From: Arthrobacter bambusae
GTDB taxonomy: Bacteria > Actinomycetota > Actinomycetes > Actinomycetales > Micrococcaceae
DNA: 64,000 bases
Direction of reading: 5' to 3'
NCBI RefSeq assembly: GCF_022606295.1
Contig: NZ_JAHHZS010000020.1
Coordinates: 25,543-89,542 of the forward strand
A program made the position numbers and the translations under genes. Below, in pieces: positions 24,796-32,655 of the stretch; position 1 is the stretch's first letter, and each line of letters begins with the position of its first letter. Under the pieces are notes generated by a model. That model made no database searches, had not been told where the DNA came from, and saw only the letters and a list, made by a program, of their open reading frames with translations.

Positions 24796-25230
24796 ATGGA
24801 AAAGGCTGACATCACGTTCCGGACCCGCAAGTGGATACGTCCGGAGGACCTCAACGCCAACGGCACGCTGTTCGGTGGAAGCCTGTTGAAATGGATCGAC
24901 GAGGAAGCGGCAATCTACGCCATCCTCCAACTTGGAAACGGTCGGGCCGTCACCAAGTACATCTCCGAAATCAACTTCGTCAGCTCGGCCGTCCAAGGCG
25001 ATCTGGTGGAAATGGGCCTCACGGCTGTCCGTTTCGGCCGGACGTCACTGACCATGCGTGCGGAAGTGCGCAACATGATCACCCGCGACAGCATCCTGAC
25101 CATCGAGGAGATCGTGTTCGTCAACCTCGGGCACGACGGCCGGCCGGAACCGCACGGCTACACGGAAATCACCTACGACCGCGACCGCATCCCCACGCAC
25201 CACTTGACGCAAGCGCTCCAAGAGGACTGA
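24796..25230 (+). CDS. Acyl-CoA thioesterase (hotdog fold, YciA/BFIT type)
   Basis: 144 residues. The hotdog signature NANGTLFGGSLLKWIDEEAA (catalytic Asp and Gly-Gly) is at about 18-37, followed by INFVSSAVQGDLVEMGLTAV and FGRTSLTMRAEV. Family members hydrolyse short- or medium-chain acyl-CoAs in the cytoplasm. A 14-bp perfect hairpin follows directly after the stop. Confidence 0.92.
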   Translation: MEKADITFRTRKWIRPEDLNANGTLFGGSLLKWIDEEAAIYAILQLGNGRAVTKYISEINFVSSAVQGDLVEMGLTAVRFGRTSLTMRAEVRNMITRDSILTIEEIVFVNLGHDGRPEPHGYTEITYDRDRIPTHHLTQALQED

Positions 25231-25261
25231 GCTGGCGGCCGCGAGATTCGCGGCCGCCAGC
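25231..25261. terminator. Bidirectional terminator between thioesterase and SDR genes
   Basis: GCTGGCGGCCGCGA (25231-25244) pairs perfectly with TCGCGGCCGCCAGC (25248-25261) around a GAT loop. It lies between two convergent genes (stops at 25230 and 25271). Confidence 0.8.
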
Positions 25262-25270
25262 TTGTTGCGG

Positions 25271-26020
25271 TCAGCGCCTGTCGAAGGTGAGGCCACCCGG
25301 GACCTGGAACGTCGGCATGAGTTCCAGCATGCCCACATTGACGTGGCGCGGGGTTTCGATGGCGTAGTCGAGCGCGTTGACGATGTCGTCAGTGGTCAGC
25401 GACTCGTAGCCCTCGTAGTACGTCTTCCATGCTTCTTCCATGGCTTCGGGCGTGCCGCCCATGTTCCGGCCGAAGATCTCGGTTTCCACCCGGCCCGGGC
25501 AGATCTCCGTCACGCGGATGCGCTTGCCGACGGTGTCGTTCCGGAGCTGGCGGGAGATCTGGTGCACGGCGGCCTTCGTGGCGTGGTACACCGTGTGGCC
25601 GTAGAAGTTGTAGACGCCTGCGATCGAGCTGATGTTGATGATGTGGCCAAGGTCGCGCTCCACCATGCCCGGCAGGACCAGCCGCGTGAGCTGGAGCAGG
25701 CCTCGAAGGTTGACGTCAATGAGCTCGTCGATGTCCTGTTCGGACGAGTCCAGGAGGTTGCCGGGCCGGGAAACTCCGGCGCAGTTGACCAGGACATCGA
25801 CCTTCAGCTCGCTCACGACGGCGGTCAGGGCCGCCGTGTCGGTCAGGTCCACAACGTGCGGGATGGCACCCGTACGATCGGCGAGTTCGCTGAGGCGTTC
25901 CTCGTTGCGGGCAACTGCGTGAACAGTCAGGCCCCTCTTGGCCAGCCGCTCGGTGATCGCGGCACCCATACCGGTTGACGCTCCGGTGACGAGGGCGGTG
26001 TTGTAGTCGGAAAAAGACAT
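25271..26020 (-). CDS. Short-chain dehydrogenase/reductase
   Basis: 249 residues. TALVTGASTGMGAAI (TGxxxGxG), the catalytic NISSIAGVYNFYGHTVYHATKAA (Ser, Tyr, Lys), and the downstream PGRVETEIF loop are typical of classical NADP-dependent SDRs. ATG at 26020 is preferred to a start at 26053 because GGAG lies eight bases before it. It is the last gene of the 5-oxoproline operon and may act on a compound related to it; the substrate is unknown. Confidence 0.9.
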   Translation of the reverse strand: MSFSDYNTALVTGASTGMGAAITERLAKRGLTVHAVARNEERLSELADRTGAIPHVVDLTDTAALTAVVSELKVDVLVNCAGVSRPGNLLDSSEQDIDELIDVNLRGLLQLTRLVLPGMVERDLGHIINISSIAGVYNFYGHTVYHATKAAVHQISRQLRNDTVGKRIRVTEICPGRVETEIFGRNMGGTPEAMEEAWKTYYEGYESLTTDDIVNALDYAIETPRHVNVGMLELMPTFQVPGGLTFDRR

Positions 26021-26077
26021 CTGTTCTCCAAAAGGTGGGACTGGAAGGCACAAGCTGTGCCCGGAGGTCAGCGGCGA

Positions 26078-27418
26078 CTAAGCGTCGCGCAGGGGTTCGT
26101 GTGCCCGGTCCTTGACCGTGCTCACGGCTGCAAGCGTGCCGAGGGCCGTGATGACCGCGTAGAAGGCCGGCATGTAGATGTTGCCAGTGCTGCTGATAAG
26201 CCAGGTCATCAGCAACGGAGCAGTTCCACCGAAGAGCGCGGAGGAAATGTTGTAGCCGAGGCCGTAGGCGGAGTACCGAACCCGGGTGGGGAACAGCTCA
26301 ACGATCAGGATGTGGATGACGGCCGTGTGGCCCGCGAAGACGATGGCCATGATGGAGGCACCAAGGATGGCCAGGCCCATGTTGCCCGTTGCGATGAGGG
26401 CGTAGGACGGGATGCCCAGGATGGTCATGGCGATGGCGGAGCCGGCGATGACCTTCTTGCGGCCGATGCGGTCGGAGAGGGCGCCCATGAAAGGAATGGC
26501 GATGCAGATGACAACCAGGCTGCAGGCGGTGATGAACAGCGCCTCGCCGATGGTGAAGTTGAGCTGCTTGCCCTTGAGGAACGTGGGCATGTAAGAGAAC
26601 AGGACGTAGTAGCCGGAGCCGTTCATGAGCGGGATGAAGAGGGCCAGAACCATGGCCCGGCGGTGCTCAGCGGACTGGAAGGCTTCCTTGAGCGGGTTCT
26701 TGGACAGGCCGCCCTCTTCCTTGAGCTTTGTGAAGTTGGGGGTGTCCGCGATGGCCTTGCGGATGTACCAACCGATGATGCCCATGGGAATGGCGACCAG
26801 GAACGGAATGCGCCATGCGAAGGAGCCGAAGCCACCGCCGTCGATCGCCGACTGGGTGAGCCAAGGAGACATGGAGAACGCCACGAGGGTGCCGGTGAGC
26901 AGTGCTGCGAACGACGCGATCTGTGCGTAGGAGGTGATGATGCCGCGCTTGCCTTCGGGGGCGTGTTCAGCGAGGAAGGTCATGGCGCCGGCGGCCTCGC
27001 CACCGACTGAGAAGCCTTGCAGGAGCCGCAGCAGGACCAGCAGGATGGGAGCTGCGATGCCGATGGCCGCGTAGGTGGGCAGGATTCCGATACCTGCGGT
27101 GGCGACGCTGATCAGCAGAATGACGAAGACCAGTAGCTTTTGCCGGCCGATCCGGTCACCCAAGTAGCCACAAACAACTGCGCCAAGGGGCCGGACGAAG
27201 AACGAGACTGCGTAGCCGGCGAACACGAACAACAGGGCGTTGTCCGGGTTGCCCGGGGCAAGGAACACCAAGGCAAGCGTTCCGGCCATGAAGGCGAAGA
27301 TGCCGTTGTCATAGAGTTCCACGAAGATGCCAACGCAGCCTGCGGTGACAACCTTGCGCGTTTGACGGCCTGTGAGCCGTTCATGCTGCACTTGCGCAGC
27401 GTTGGTGTTTGCGGTCAT
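26078..27418 (-). CDS. MFS transporter, metabolite:H+ symporter (MHS) type
   Basis: 446 residues, 12 membrane segments. It has the MHS-type cytoplasmic motifs GYLGDRIGRQKLLVF and GALSDRIGRKKVIAG, and RLLQGFSVGGEAAGAMTFLAEHA. MHS members carry proline/betaine, dicarboxylates or aromatic acids; here the location between pxpC and an SDR suggests uptake of 5-oxoproline or another pyrrolidone acid (inference). A GAAGGAAA ribosome binding site precedes the ATG. Confidence 0.9.
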   Translation of the reverse strand: MTANTNAAQVQHERLTGRQTRKVVTAGCVGIFVELYDNGIFAFMAGTLALVFLAPGNPDNALLFVFAGYAVSFFVRPLGAVVCGYLGDRIGRQKLLVFVILLISVATAGIGILPTYAAIGIAAPILLVLLRLLQGFSVGGEAAGAMTFLAEHAPEGKRGIITSYAQIASFAALLTGTLVAFSMSPWLTQSAIDGGGFGSFAWRIPFLVAIPMGIIGWYIRKAIADTPNFTKLKEEGGLSKNPLKEAFQSAEHRRAMVLALFIPLMNGSGYYVLFSYMPTFLKGKQLNFTIGEALFITACSLVVICIAIPFMGALSDRIGRKKVIAGSAIAMTILGIPSYALIATGNMGLAILGASIMAIVFAGHTAVIHILIVELFPTRVRYSAYGLGYNISSALFGGTAPLLMTWLISSTGNIYMPAFYAVITALGTLAAVSTVKDRAHEPLRDA

Positions 27419-27475
27419 GACATTTCCTTCTTGATGTTGAGCGTAGCAACGCCTATTGGTTTTGACGACAGGTTT

Positions 27476-28489
27476 TTAGCTGCATGCCGCAACCGGGAGG
27501 TCCTGCCACTGGGGTCGGCATCCAATGCCAAGTAGTCCGAAGACTGTGTTGACGGATTCGCGGAGGGTTTCAAGCTGCGCCCGCGAACGCCGGTGGGCGG
27601 AAGTTGCCTCCGCCACTGTTGTTTTCCTGAAGTGGACCTTGTCGCCCGGGCGGGCTTGCGCAAGGACGTCCAGGCCATTACTGGTAACCACTGCGAGGAC
27701 TGGATAGCCGGCAGTGACGCCGCGTCCCCGATGCAGCACCAGCAACTCTTCCCGGGAAGGAACTTCGACGGCGCCTACCGGGACGCCGCGCGAAAGCACT
27801 TCACCGCTTGAGGTTCTTTCGGGGAGTTCGCCGCCGAGCCTCAGGCCGATGTGATTGCTCCGACCACTCACGGCGTATTCCGAGGTGAAGAGCAGCTCGG
27901 CGGAACCGCCGAATTCGGCGACATCCGGCCCATCAGTCACATCGACCATCAGTTGCTGCCCCATGCTCGGCCGTTCCAGGCCAAGCCGGAAGAGCGGAAG
28001 GTCGAAGTACGGTTGGCGAACAGGGCCCACGCTGCGGCGGGTCAGGAGTGTGGTTCCTTCCTTGAGCTGCAGGCCGAAGCCCACAACGGTGTCCGGAGCA
28101 CAACTGCCCAACAGCATCGGCGCCTCCACGGAGCCGTGGATGGCCAGGTAGGCACGAAGGCCCCGGTTGATTCCCCGGATGGCCACCGTCTCGCCCGCGC
28201 GGACCGAAACCGGTTCCCACTGGGTGCAAGGACGCCCTCCGACGGTGAGCGTCAGCGGAGCGCCAGTGACTGCGATGAGGATGTCCGAGTTCGCTTTCAT
28301 CCTGAAGTCGAGGGCCGTGATCTCCACCAGGGGATCGTTGTCCAGGTTGCCGGCCAGGATGTTGGCGGCCCGGGCCGAGTACTGGTCCAGGGCCCCGTTC
28401 ACGGGAAGTCCGAAGCGCGGTCCACGGAACCGGCCAAGGTCTGTGACCACGGCGTTCCCGGGTTGCTGGATGAAAATGTGCCCGCTCAT
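27476..28489 (-). CDS. pxpC: 5-oxoprolinase subunit C (biotin-dependent carboxyltransferase-like)
   Basis: 337 residues of the KipA/PxpC family: DLGRFRGPRFGLPVNGALDQ, then YSARAANILAGNLDNDPLVE, with AFEVTALD-like LVEITALDF, and closing RVSPGDKVHF-like ARPGDKVHFRKTT. With PxpA and PxpB it forms the ATP-dependent bacterial 5-oxoprolinase that opens pyroglutamate to glutamate. The ATG overlaps the pxpB stop (ATGA at 28486-28489). Confidence 0.93.
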   Translation of the reverse strand: MSGHIFIQQPGNAVVTDLGRFRGPRFGLPVNGALDQYSARAANILAGNLDNDPLVEITALDFRMKANSDILIAVTGAPLTLTVGGRPCTQWEPVSVRAGETVAIRGINRGLRAYLAIHGSVEAPMLLGSCAPDTVVGFGLQLKEGTTLLTRRSVGPVRQPYFDLPLFRLGLERPSMGQQLMVDVTDGPDVAEFGGSAELLFTSEYAVSGRSNHIGLRLGGELPERTSSGEVLSRGVPVGAVEVPSREELLVLHRGRGVTAGYPVLAVVTSNGLDVLAQARPGDKVHFRKTTVAEATSAHRRSRAQLETLRESVNTVFGLLGIGCRPQWQDLPVAACS

Positions 28490-29208
28490 GGCCTTGGTTC
28501 CAGTTCCTGGCCGACGTAAGAGTCGAACTCTCCGGCCTCGATACTGCGGAAACGGAGAATGTCGCCTGGCTTGTAAGGCACCAGTGGTTCGCGGCGAATA
28601 TTAAGGACGGTCAAGGGAGTCTGACCGATCACGCACCAGCCACCGGGCGCTGACGCTGGTGCGATGACGGCTTGGCGTCCGGCCACAGCCACGGCTCCTG
28701 CCGGGACGCTGAGCCGGGGATCCTTGAGGCGCGGCACGGGCTTCGGGAACGCGGGGCCATCCATCATCGGCGAGCCGGCCGGCGCGCCGAGGCAGCGGAC
28801 GGTGTAGGTCTTTTCAGTGTGGAGCCGGATGACTTCTTCGGTGGAGATGCCCTGATAAGCGGCGACATTCTCCAGGTCGGGGCCGAATTCGCCGCCGTAC
28901 ACCACGGGAACATCAAACGCACGGGGTGCCGCTGCGCTGCCGTCTGACCGGCCCATTTCGAGGAGTCCCAGCTTCACGAACGCGCGCACCTGACGGGCAG
29001 ACACCAGCACAGGGTCGAATTCCACGAGCACGGAGTCGTAGGTGGGTACCGCGCCGTGAAGTCCCTCGGCACCGCAGCTTTCCAGCCAGTCGGCAAGACG
29101 GTGGACCGTGAGCCAGTTGTCCTCGCTTGCTTCGGCAAGTGCGACGACGCGCAATGCGGAGTCTCCGGATTCGTAGATCTCGGTGGGAGCCGCCGTGAGA
29201 ACGGACAT
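28486..29208 (-). CDS. pxpB: 5-oxoprolinase subunit B (KipI-like)
   Basis: 240 residues with the KipI/PxpB hallmarks DSALRVV at the start and FDVPVVYGGEFGPDLENVA and GGWCVIGQTPLTVLNIRREP at the C-terminus. It partners PxpC. The ATG at 29208 lies one base beyond the pxpA stop; an upstream in-frame start at 29232 lies inside pxpA and is rejected. Coupling in the order A-B-C is typical of the 5-oxoprolinase operon. Confidence 0.92.
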   Translation of the reverse strand: MSVLTAAPTEIYESGDSALRVVALAEASEDNWLTVHRLADWLESCGAEGLHGAVPTYDSVLVEFDPVLVSARQVRAFVKLGLLEMGRSDGSAAAPRAFDVPVVYGGEFGPDLENVAAYQGISTEEVIRLHTEKTYTVRCLGAPAGSPMMDGPAFPKPVPRLKDPRLSVPAGAVAVAGRQAVIAPASAPGGWCVIGQTPLTVLNIRREPLVPYKPGDILRFRSIEAGEFDSYVGQELEPRP

Positions 29209-29209
29209 G

Positions 29210-29998
29210 TCAGGCCGCCTTCCTCTTGGCATCCACGACTTCGGTCAACGGGGCGATGCGCACGCCTGCCGAAATGAGCTCCGAGCGGATGAGCCGGGCG
29301 AGCCCGACGGCGCCGGGGTTGTCTCCGTGAAGCAGGACAGTGTCCGTGGAGATGTCGATGTCAGTGCCGTTCGCGCACCGGATCTTTCCTTCGCACACCA
29401 TGCGCACGGTCCGCTCGACAATGGCCGAGGGGTCGTGCAGCACGGCGCCGGGCTGGCTGCGCGGGACCAGCGTCCCGTCTTCCTGGTAGGCGCGATCAAC
29501 GATGCCCACGATGGCCACGTCGAGGCCGGCGGAACGTGCGGTCTTGGCCAACTCGCCCTCCTGCGCGACCACGATGAGTTCGTTGTCCACGCGGGCGGCC
29601 GCTTCGGCCACGGCCGCAGCGTAGTCCTCACGGACGGCGACGAGATTTCCCAGCCGGCCGTGCGGCGCAAGGTGGGTCACCTTGGTTCCATGGAAGGCGG
29701 CGAAGCCATTCAGGGCTCCCAACTGGTAGAGCACGTCCGCACGCACCTCGTTGGCAGTCAGGCCCATGTCCCGGCGCCCGAAACCACGCAGGTCGGGGAA
29801 GCTCGGATGGGCTCCGATACCCACTCCACGGCGAACGCATTCAGCGACGGTGGCGTCCATGATGTCGGGATCGCCCGCGTGGAACCCGCAAGCGATATTG
29901 GCGCTTGAAACGATCTCCAGAAGATCGGTGTCGCTGCCTATGGTGTAGGCACCGAATCCCTCTCCAAGATCCGCTACAAGATCAATTATCGGATTCAC
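29210..29998 (-). CDS. pxpA: 5-oxoprolinase subunit A (LamB/YcsF family)
   Basis: 262 residues. The signature of the family is near the start: DLVADLGEGFGAYTIGSD, then LEIVSSANIACGFHAGDP, with RGVGIGAHPSFPDLRGFGRR and VLLHGDNPGAV further on. The GTG at 29998, with GGAAAGAG upstream, marks the beginning of the conserved region; the frame upstream to 30154 shows no homology. It is the first gene of the pxpA-pxpB-pxpC-MFS-SDR operon and is divergent from the LysR gene. Confidence 0.93.
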   Translation of the reverse strand: MNPIIDLVADLGEGFGAYTIGSDTDLLEIVSSANIACGFHAGDPDIMDATVAECVRRGVGIGAHPSFPDLRGFGRRDMGLTANEVRADVLYQLGALNGFAAFHGTKVTHLAPHGRLGNLVAVREDYAAAVAEAAARVDNELIVVAQEGELAKTARSAGLDVAIVGIVDRAYQEDGTLVPRSQPGAVLHDPSAIVERTVRMVCEGKIRCANGTDIDISTDTVLLHGDNPGAVGLARLIRSELISAGVRIAPLTEVVDAKRKAA

Positions 29999-30535
29999 GT
30001 GGTTCTCTTTCCGTGGTTCTGCATTGGGCCGGTAATTCCATACGAGCGGGTGGAATATCGGAAGAATTGAGCTGCCCGCCCGATTGGAAGTGTTTAGCTG
30101 AAATTCTTCAATCAGAGGTACTGCGGTAATTCTTTGGTGATAGAAGTCTCGCACCCAAGAAGTTCGGGCACAAAGACCTATTCGCTATCACGGGATAGCC
30201 TCCGGTTATGACCTACGGCACACCTGTCGCCGGCAGGGACCGCTTGCCGCCGCGGGCGGTGGGCGATATGCCCGAAAGTCTCATAGGGTGCTCTTTACGT
30301 GACGATCGATTTGCGGGGCAGCGCGCCAAGTGCGTCTATATTTGGGTATCGGGACAATTCGGTTGATGGGGAGTCAACGAACTGCCAAGTAATGCTTGGG
30401 GAACGCCACCATGGGGATGTGGGTCTCAAATTTAGTAGCTGAGAGACAGGTCACACAAAGACGGATTGTGTGTCCCTACATAGAATTTCCTTATGGCATC
30501 CTGGCCCCAATGAGGGCTTGGAGGAAGGCAGACCC
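29999..30535. other. Divergent regulatory region between pxpA and the LysR gene
   Basis: About 540 bases without a supported gene. It holds the promoters of the pxp operon and of lysR and the 16-bp inverted repeat at 30184-30199. Codon-like frames inside it have no recognisable products. GGAGGAAGG, the lysR ribosome binding site, lies at its right end. Confidence 0.5.
30184..30199. promoter_or_regulatory. Inverted repeat, probable LysR binding site
   Basis: GCTATC-ACGG-GATAGC is a perfect inverted repeat with a 4-base centre, in the region between the pxp operon and the divergent lysR gene. LysR-type regulators normally bind such dyads (T-N11-A type). Confidence 0.45.
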
Positions 30536-31468
30536 ATGGACACGCGGAAGCTCTCGTATTTTGTAAAGATCGTCGATTCGGGGAGCATCACCAAGGCGGC
30601 CGCTGCGCTCCATGTCGCCCAGCCTGCCCTCAGCCAGCAGGTGTCGGCGCTGGAAAGCGATTTGAAGCAGCGACTCCTGATCCGCAGTAAGCAAGGAGTC
30701 GAGCCAACCGCCGCGGGACACACCCTCTATCGCCACGCCCAGACCATCCTGCGGCTCGTGGAACAAGCCAGGCTGGACGTGGCGGCATCCGGGGCGGCGC
30801 CGTCGGGCAGGGTGTCCATCGCTATCGCGCCGTACAGCATGGCTTCCAGCCTGACACCGCAGATCATCCGCGAGGTCGGCCGGCGATACCCGGACATCGT
30901 GGTCCACCTGACCGAGATCTTCGGCGGGGTGCTGAGCGAGGCAATCAAGAACGGCCGCCTCGACATGGCCCTGATCTACGAGCCGGGCAAGATCCGTGGA
31001 GTGCAGTTCACCACCATGATTGTGGAAGACCTGCACCTGGTGACCCATGAAGACGTCGATGTGGCGCAGGGACGCTCTACTGTCACTCTTGAAGAAGCCA
31101 GCACCCTTGGACTATTCCTCCCCGAAAAGAACCACACCTTGCGCCAGATCATCGAGAAGGGTCTGGCCGATCAAGGCTTGCCGCTGCGGCTCGTAGGAGA
31201 AGTGGAGTCGGTTCCCTCCCTGGTCCGGCTCATCCGCGCAAACCTCGGGGCCACCGTGCTTCCCAAATCCGCCGCTGATGCGCTCTTCCCCGAGGAGAAC
31301 TTCAAGGTCCTGCGGATCGTCGAACCGGCCCTGCAGAGCAAGATTGCCCTGTGCACCCCCGACCATGAGCCGCTGTCCGAAGCCGCCTCTGCCGTGCTCA
31401 TCCTGGTCAAGGAGATGCTGCAGCAGCAGCTGATCAACAAGTACGCGGCCGATCCATCCGGGGCTTGA
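30536..31468 (+). CDS. LysR-family transcriptional regulator
   Basis: 310 residues. The N-terminal winged helix-turn-helix reads GSITKAAAALHVAQPALSQQ, then VSALESDLKQRLLIRSKQGV; the effector domain follows. The sequence resembles the Nac/Cbl-like branch. ATG at 30536, following GGAGGAAGG, is preferred over the TTG at 30470 upstream. It is divergent from the pxp operon and presumably controls it. Confidence 0.92.
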   Translation: MDTRKLSYFVKIVDSGSITKAAAALHVAQPALSQQVSALESDLKQRLLIRSKQGVEPTAAGHTLYRHAQTILRLVEQARLDVAASGAAPSGRVSIAIAPYSMASSLTPQIIREVGRRYPDIVVHLTEIFGGVLSEAIKNGRLDMALIYEPGKIRGVQFTTMIVEDLHLVTHEDVDVAQGRSTVTLEEASTLGLFLPEKNHTLRQIIEKGLADQGLPLRLVGEVESVPSLVRLIRANLGATVLPKSAADALFPEENFKVLRIVEPALQSKIALCTPDHEPLSEAASAVLILVKEMLQQQLINKYAADPSGA

Positions 31469-31602
31469 TCCATCCATAACATTGCCTTATCCGGACAGAC
31501 ATCTTTGGTCTTATTCACGGGCATTTTTATTTCCTAATATCGAATTAGCAAGCAATTCGAAAGCGGTTCGCGGATTCCGTGAGCCCAATCAAAGGAACAG
31601 CG

Positions 31603-31824
31603 GTGAAAAAGATCAGCCAGACCCGGTGGGCTTCGAATCCAACCCTCGGAACGATCAGCGCACGGACCGGATTCCACTGCCCAAGGAATGGTTTCTGGCG
31701 TCCCTTGGGCGGGGTGGGCGAACCCCTCTTCGTCTTCGAAGGAAGCCTCATGCCGGCTCACGCCGGACACAGCATCGAGTGGCACCTGGTCGACGCCCGG
31801 CCAGGACACCCCGGACTGGACTGA
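31603..31824 (+). CDS. Small protein with CPxxGxW...GxxMP...W motif
   Basis: 73 residues from GTG with AAAGGA upstream. The core TGFHCPRNGFWRP, then FVFEGSLMPAHAGHSIEWHL resembles the short bacterial proteins with a CP-(x)-GWW and G-x-x-MP-x-x-x-x-x-W pattern that are found alone or as repeats. Function unknown. It is followed by three stacked hairpins before the convergent rraA gene. Confidence 0.55.
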   Translation: MKKISQTRWASNPTLGTISARTGFHCPRNGFWRPLGGVGEPLFVFEGSLMPAHAGHSIEWHLVDARPGHPGLD

Positions 31825-31839
31825 CCCGGCTTTCCACCC

Positions 31840-31868
31840 AAGGCGCCTTGCCCCAGGCAGGGCGCCTT
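31840..31868 (+). terminator. Hairpin after the small protein gene
   Basis: AAGGCGCCTTGC (31840-31851) pairs with GCAGGGCGCCTT (31857-31868), 12 pairs with one G-U, around a 5-base loop, 15 bases after the stop codon. Confidence 0.6.
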
Positions 31869-31870
31869 CT

Positions 31871-31892
31871 GCGTGCCCGGAATCGGGCACGC
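31871..31892. terminator. Second hairpin in the convergent gap
   Basis: GCGTGCCCG (31871-31879) pairs perfectly with CGGGCACGC (31884-31892) around a GAAT loop. It lies between two other hairpins and may serve either direction. Confidence 0.5.
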
Positions 31893-31896
31893 AAAT

Positions 31897-31924
31897 GGCC
31901 GGCCACCGCATCCGGTGACCGGCC
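31897..31924 (-). terminator. Third hairpin, terminator for the rraA operon
   Basis: GGCCGGCCACC (31897-31907) pairs with GGTGACCGGCC (31914-31924), 11 positions with one G-U, 12 bases beyond the stop codon of the minus-strand RraA-like gene. Confidence 0.6.
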
Positions 31925-31936
31925 TGAGCGTGCCAA

Positions 31937-32611
31937 TCAGTCTTCGACCAGGAGCCCCTTTGCCTTCAGCTTTTCCGTCAGCCCGCACAACTCAATGGTG
32001 GTGCCTCCGGCGTGGTAGGCCTTGATGAGCTCGCGTTCGGCGTCGTCCCGGGCCTGGGAGAGCGCGATGACCTCCTCGGCTTCCTCACGGCGCACCACTA
32101 CGACGCCGTCAGCGTCACCGCGGAGGATGTCGCCCGGGTAGATGATTTCATCACCGAAAACGAGGGGGTGGTTGATCGGCCCAAGGGTTTCCTTGACCGT
32201 GCCTTTGATGCAGACGCTGCCTGAGAACACCGGGAGGCCCAGTTCGATGAGGTCCTGGGTGTCACGCACACCGGAATCCGTCACCATGGCCGCGATCCCC
32301 TTGGCCTTCATGGCGTTGCCCAAGACGTCGCCGAAGGTTCCGGCGTCGGAGAATTCCTGCGCACCGACCAGGACCACATCGCCGGCCTGGGCGTAGTGGA
32401 TGGCGACCTGCAGCATGAGGTTGTCCTGCGGTGCGCAGGCCACGGTCACGGCCGGCCCGCAGAAGGACATGGAGCGGTCGATCGGCTTGATCTTCGAGCT
32501 CAAGGCGCCGCGGCGGCCCTGGGCTTCGTGGATGGTCGCGGAGGAGAACGCCGCGAGGCGGCTGACGACGTCGGCGTCCGGCCTCTGGAACTTTGTCTTG
32601 ACGTGGATCAT
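31937..32611 (-). CDS. RraA-family protein (4-hydroxy-4-methyl-2-oxoglutarate aldolase-like)
   Basis: 224 residues. The core ATIHEAQGRRGALSSKIKPI, the metal loop GDVVLVGAQEFSDAGTFGDV and TDSGVRDTQDLIELGLPVFS, and FGDEIIYPGDILRGDADGVV match RraA-like aldolases/decarboxylases. The ATG at 32611 agrees with the start of the conserved region. It is followed upstream by an aspartate-type aminotransferase on the same strand, so they may together process a 4-hydroxy-2-oxo acid or an amino acid derived from one (inference). Confidence 0.88.
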   Translation of the reverse strand: MIHVKTKFQRPDADVVSRLAAFSSATIHEAQGRRGALSSKIKPIDRSMSFCGPAVTVACAPQDNLMLQVAIHYAQAGDVVLVGAQEFSDAGTFGDVLGNAMKAKGIAAMVTDSGVRDTQDLIELGLPVFSGSVCIKGTVKETLGPINHPLVFGDEIIYPGDILRGDADGVVVVRREEAEEVIALSQARDDAERELIKAYHAGGTTIELCGLTEKLKAKGLLVED

Positions 32612-32655
32612 TTCCTGAATCTTTCTCTTGGCTGGCTCTGGGGTGCCTGTAGGGC

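Noticed and set aside
30000..30154. Extended N-terminus for PxpA
   Set aside because: No conserved residues and no ribosome binding site; GTG at 29998 begins the family motif.
31482..32018. 178-codon plus-strand frame around the small protein gene
   Set aside because: Lacks a ribosome binding site and crosses three hairpins and the end of the rraA gene; the 73-aa frame with the CP-G-W motif is preferred.
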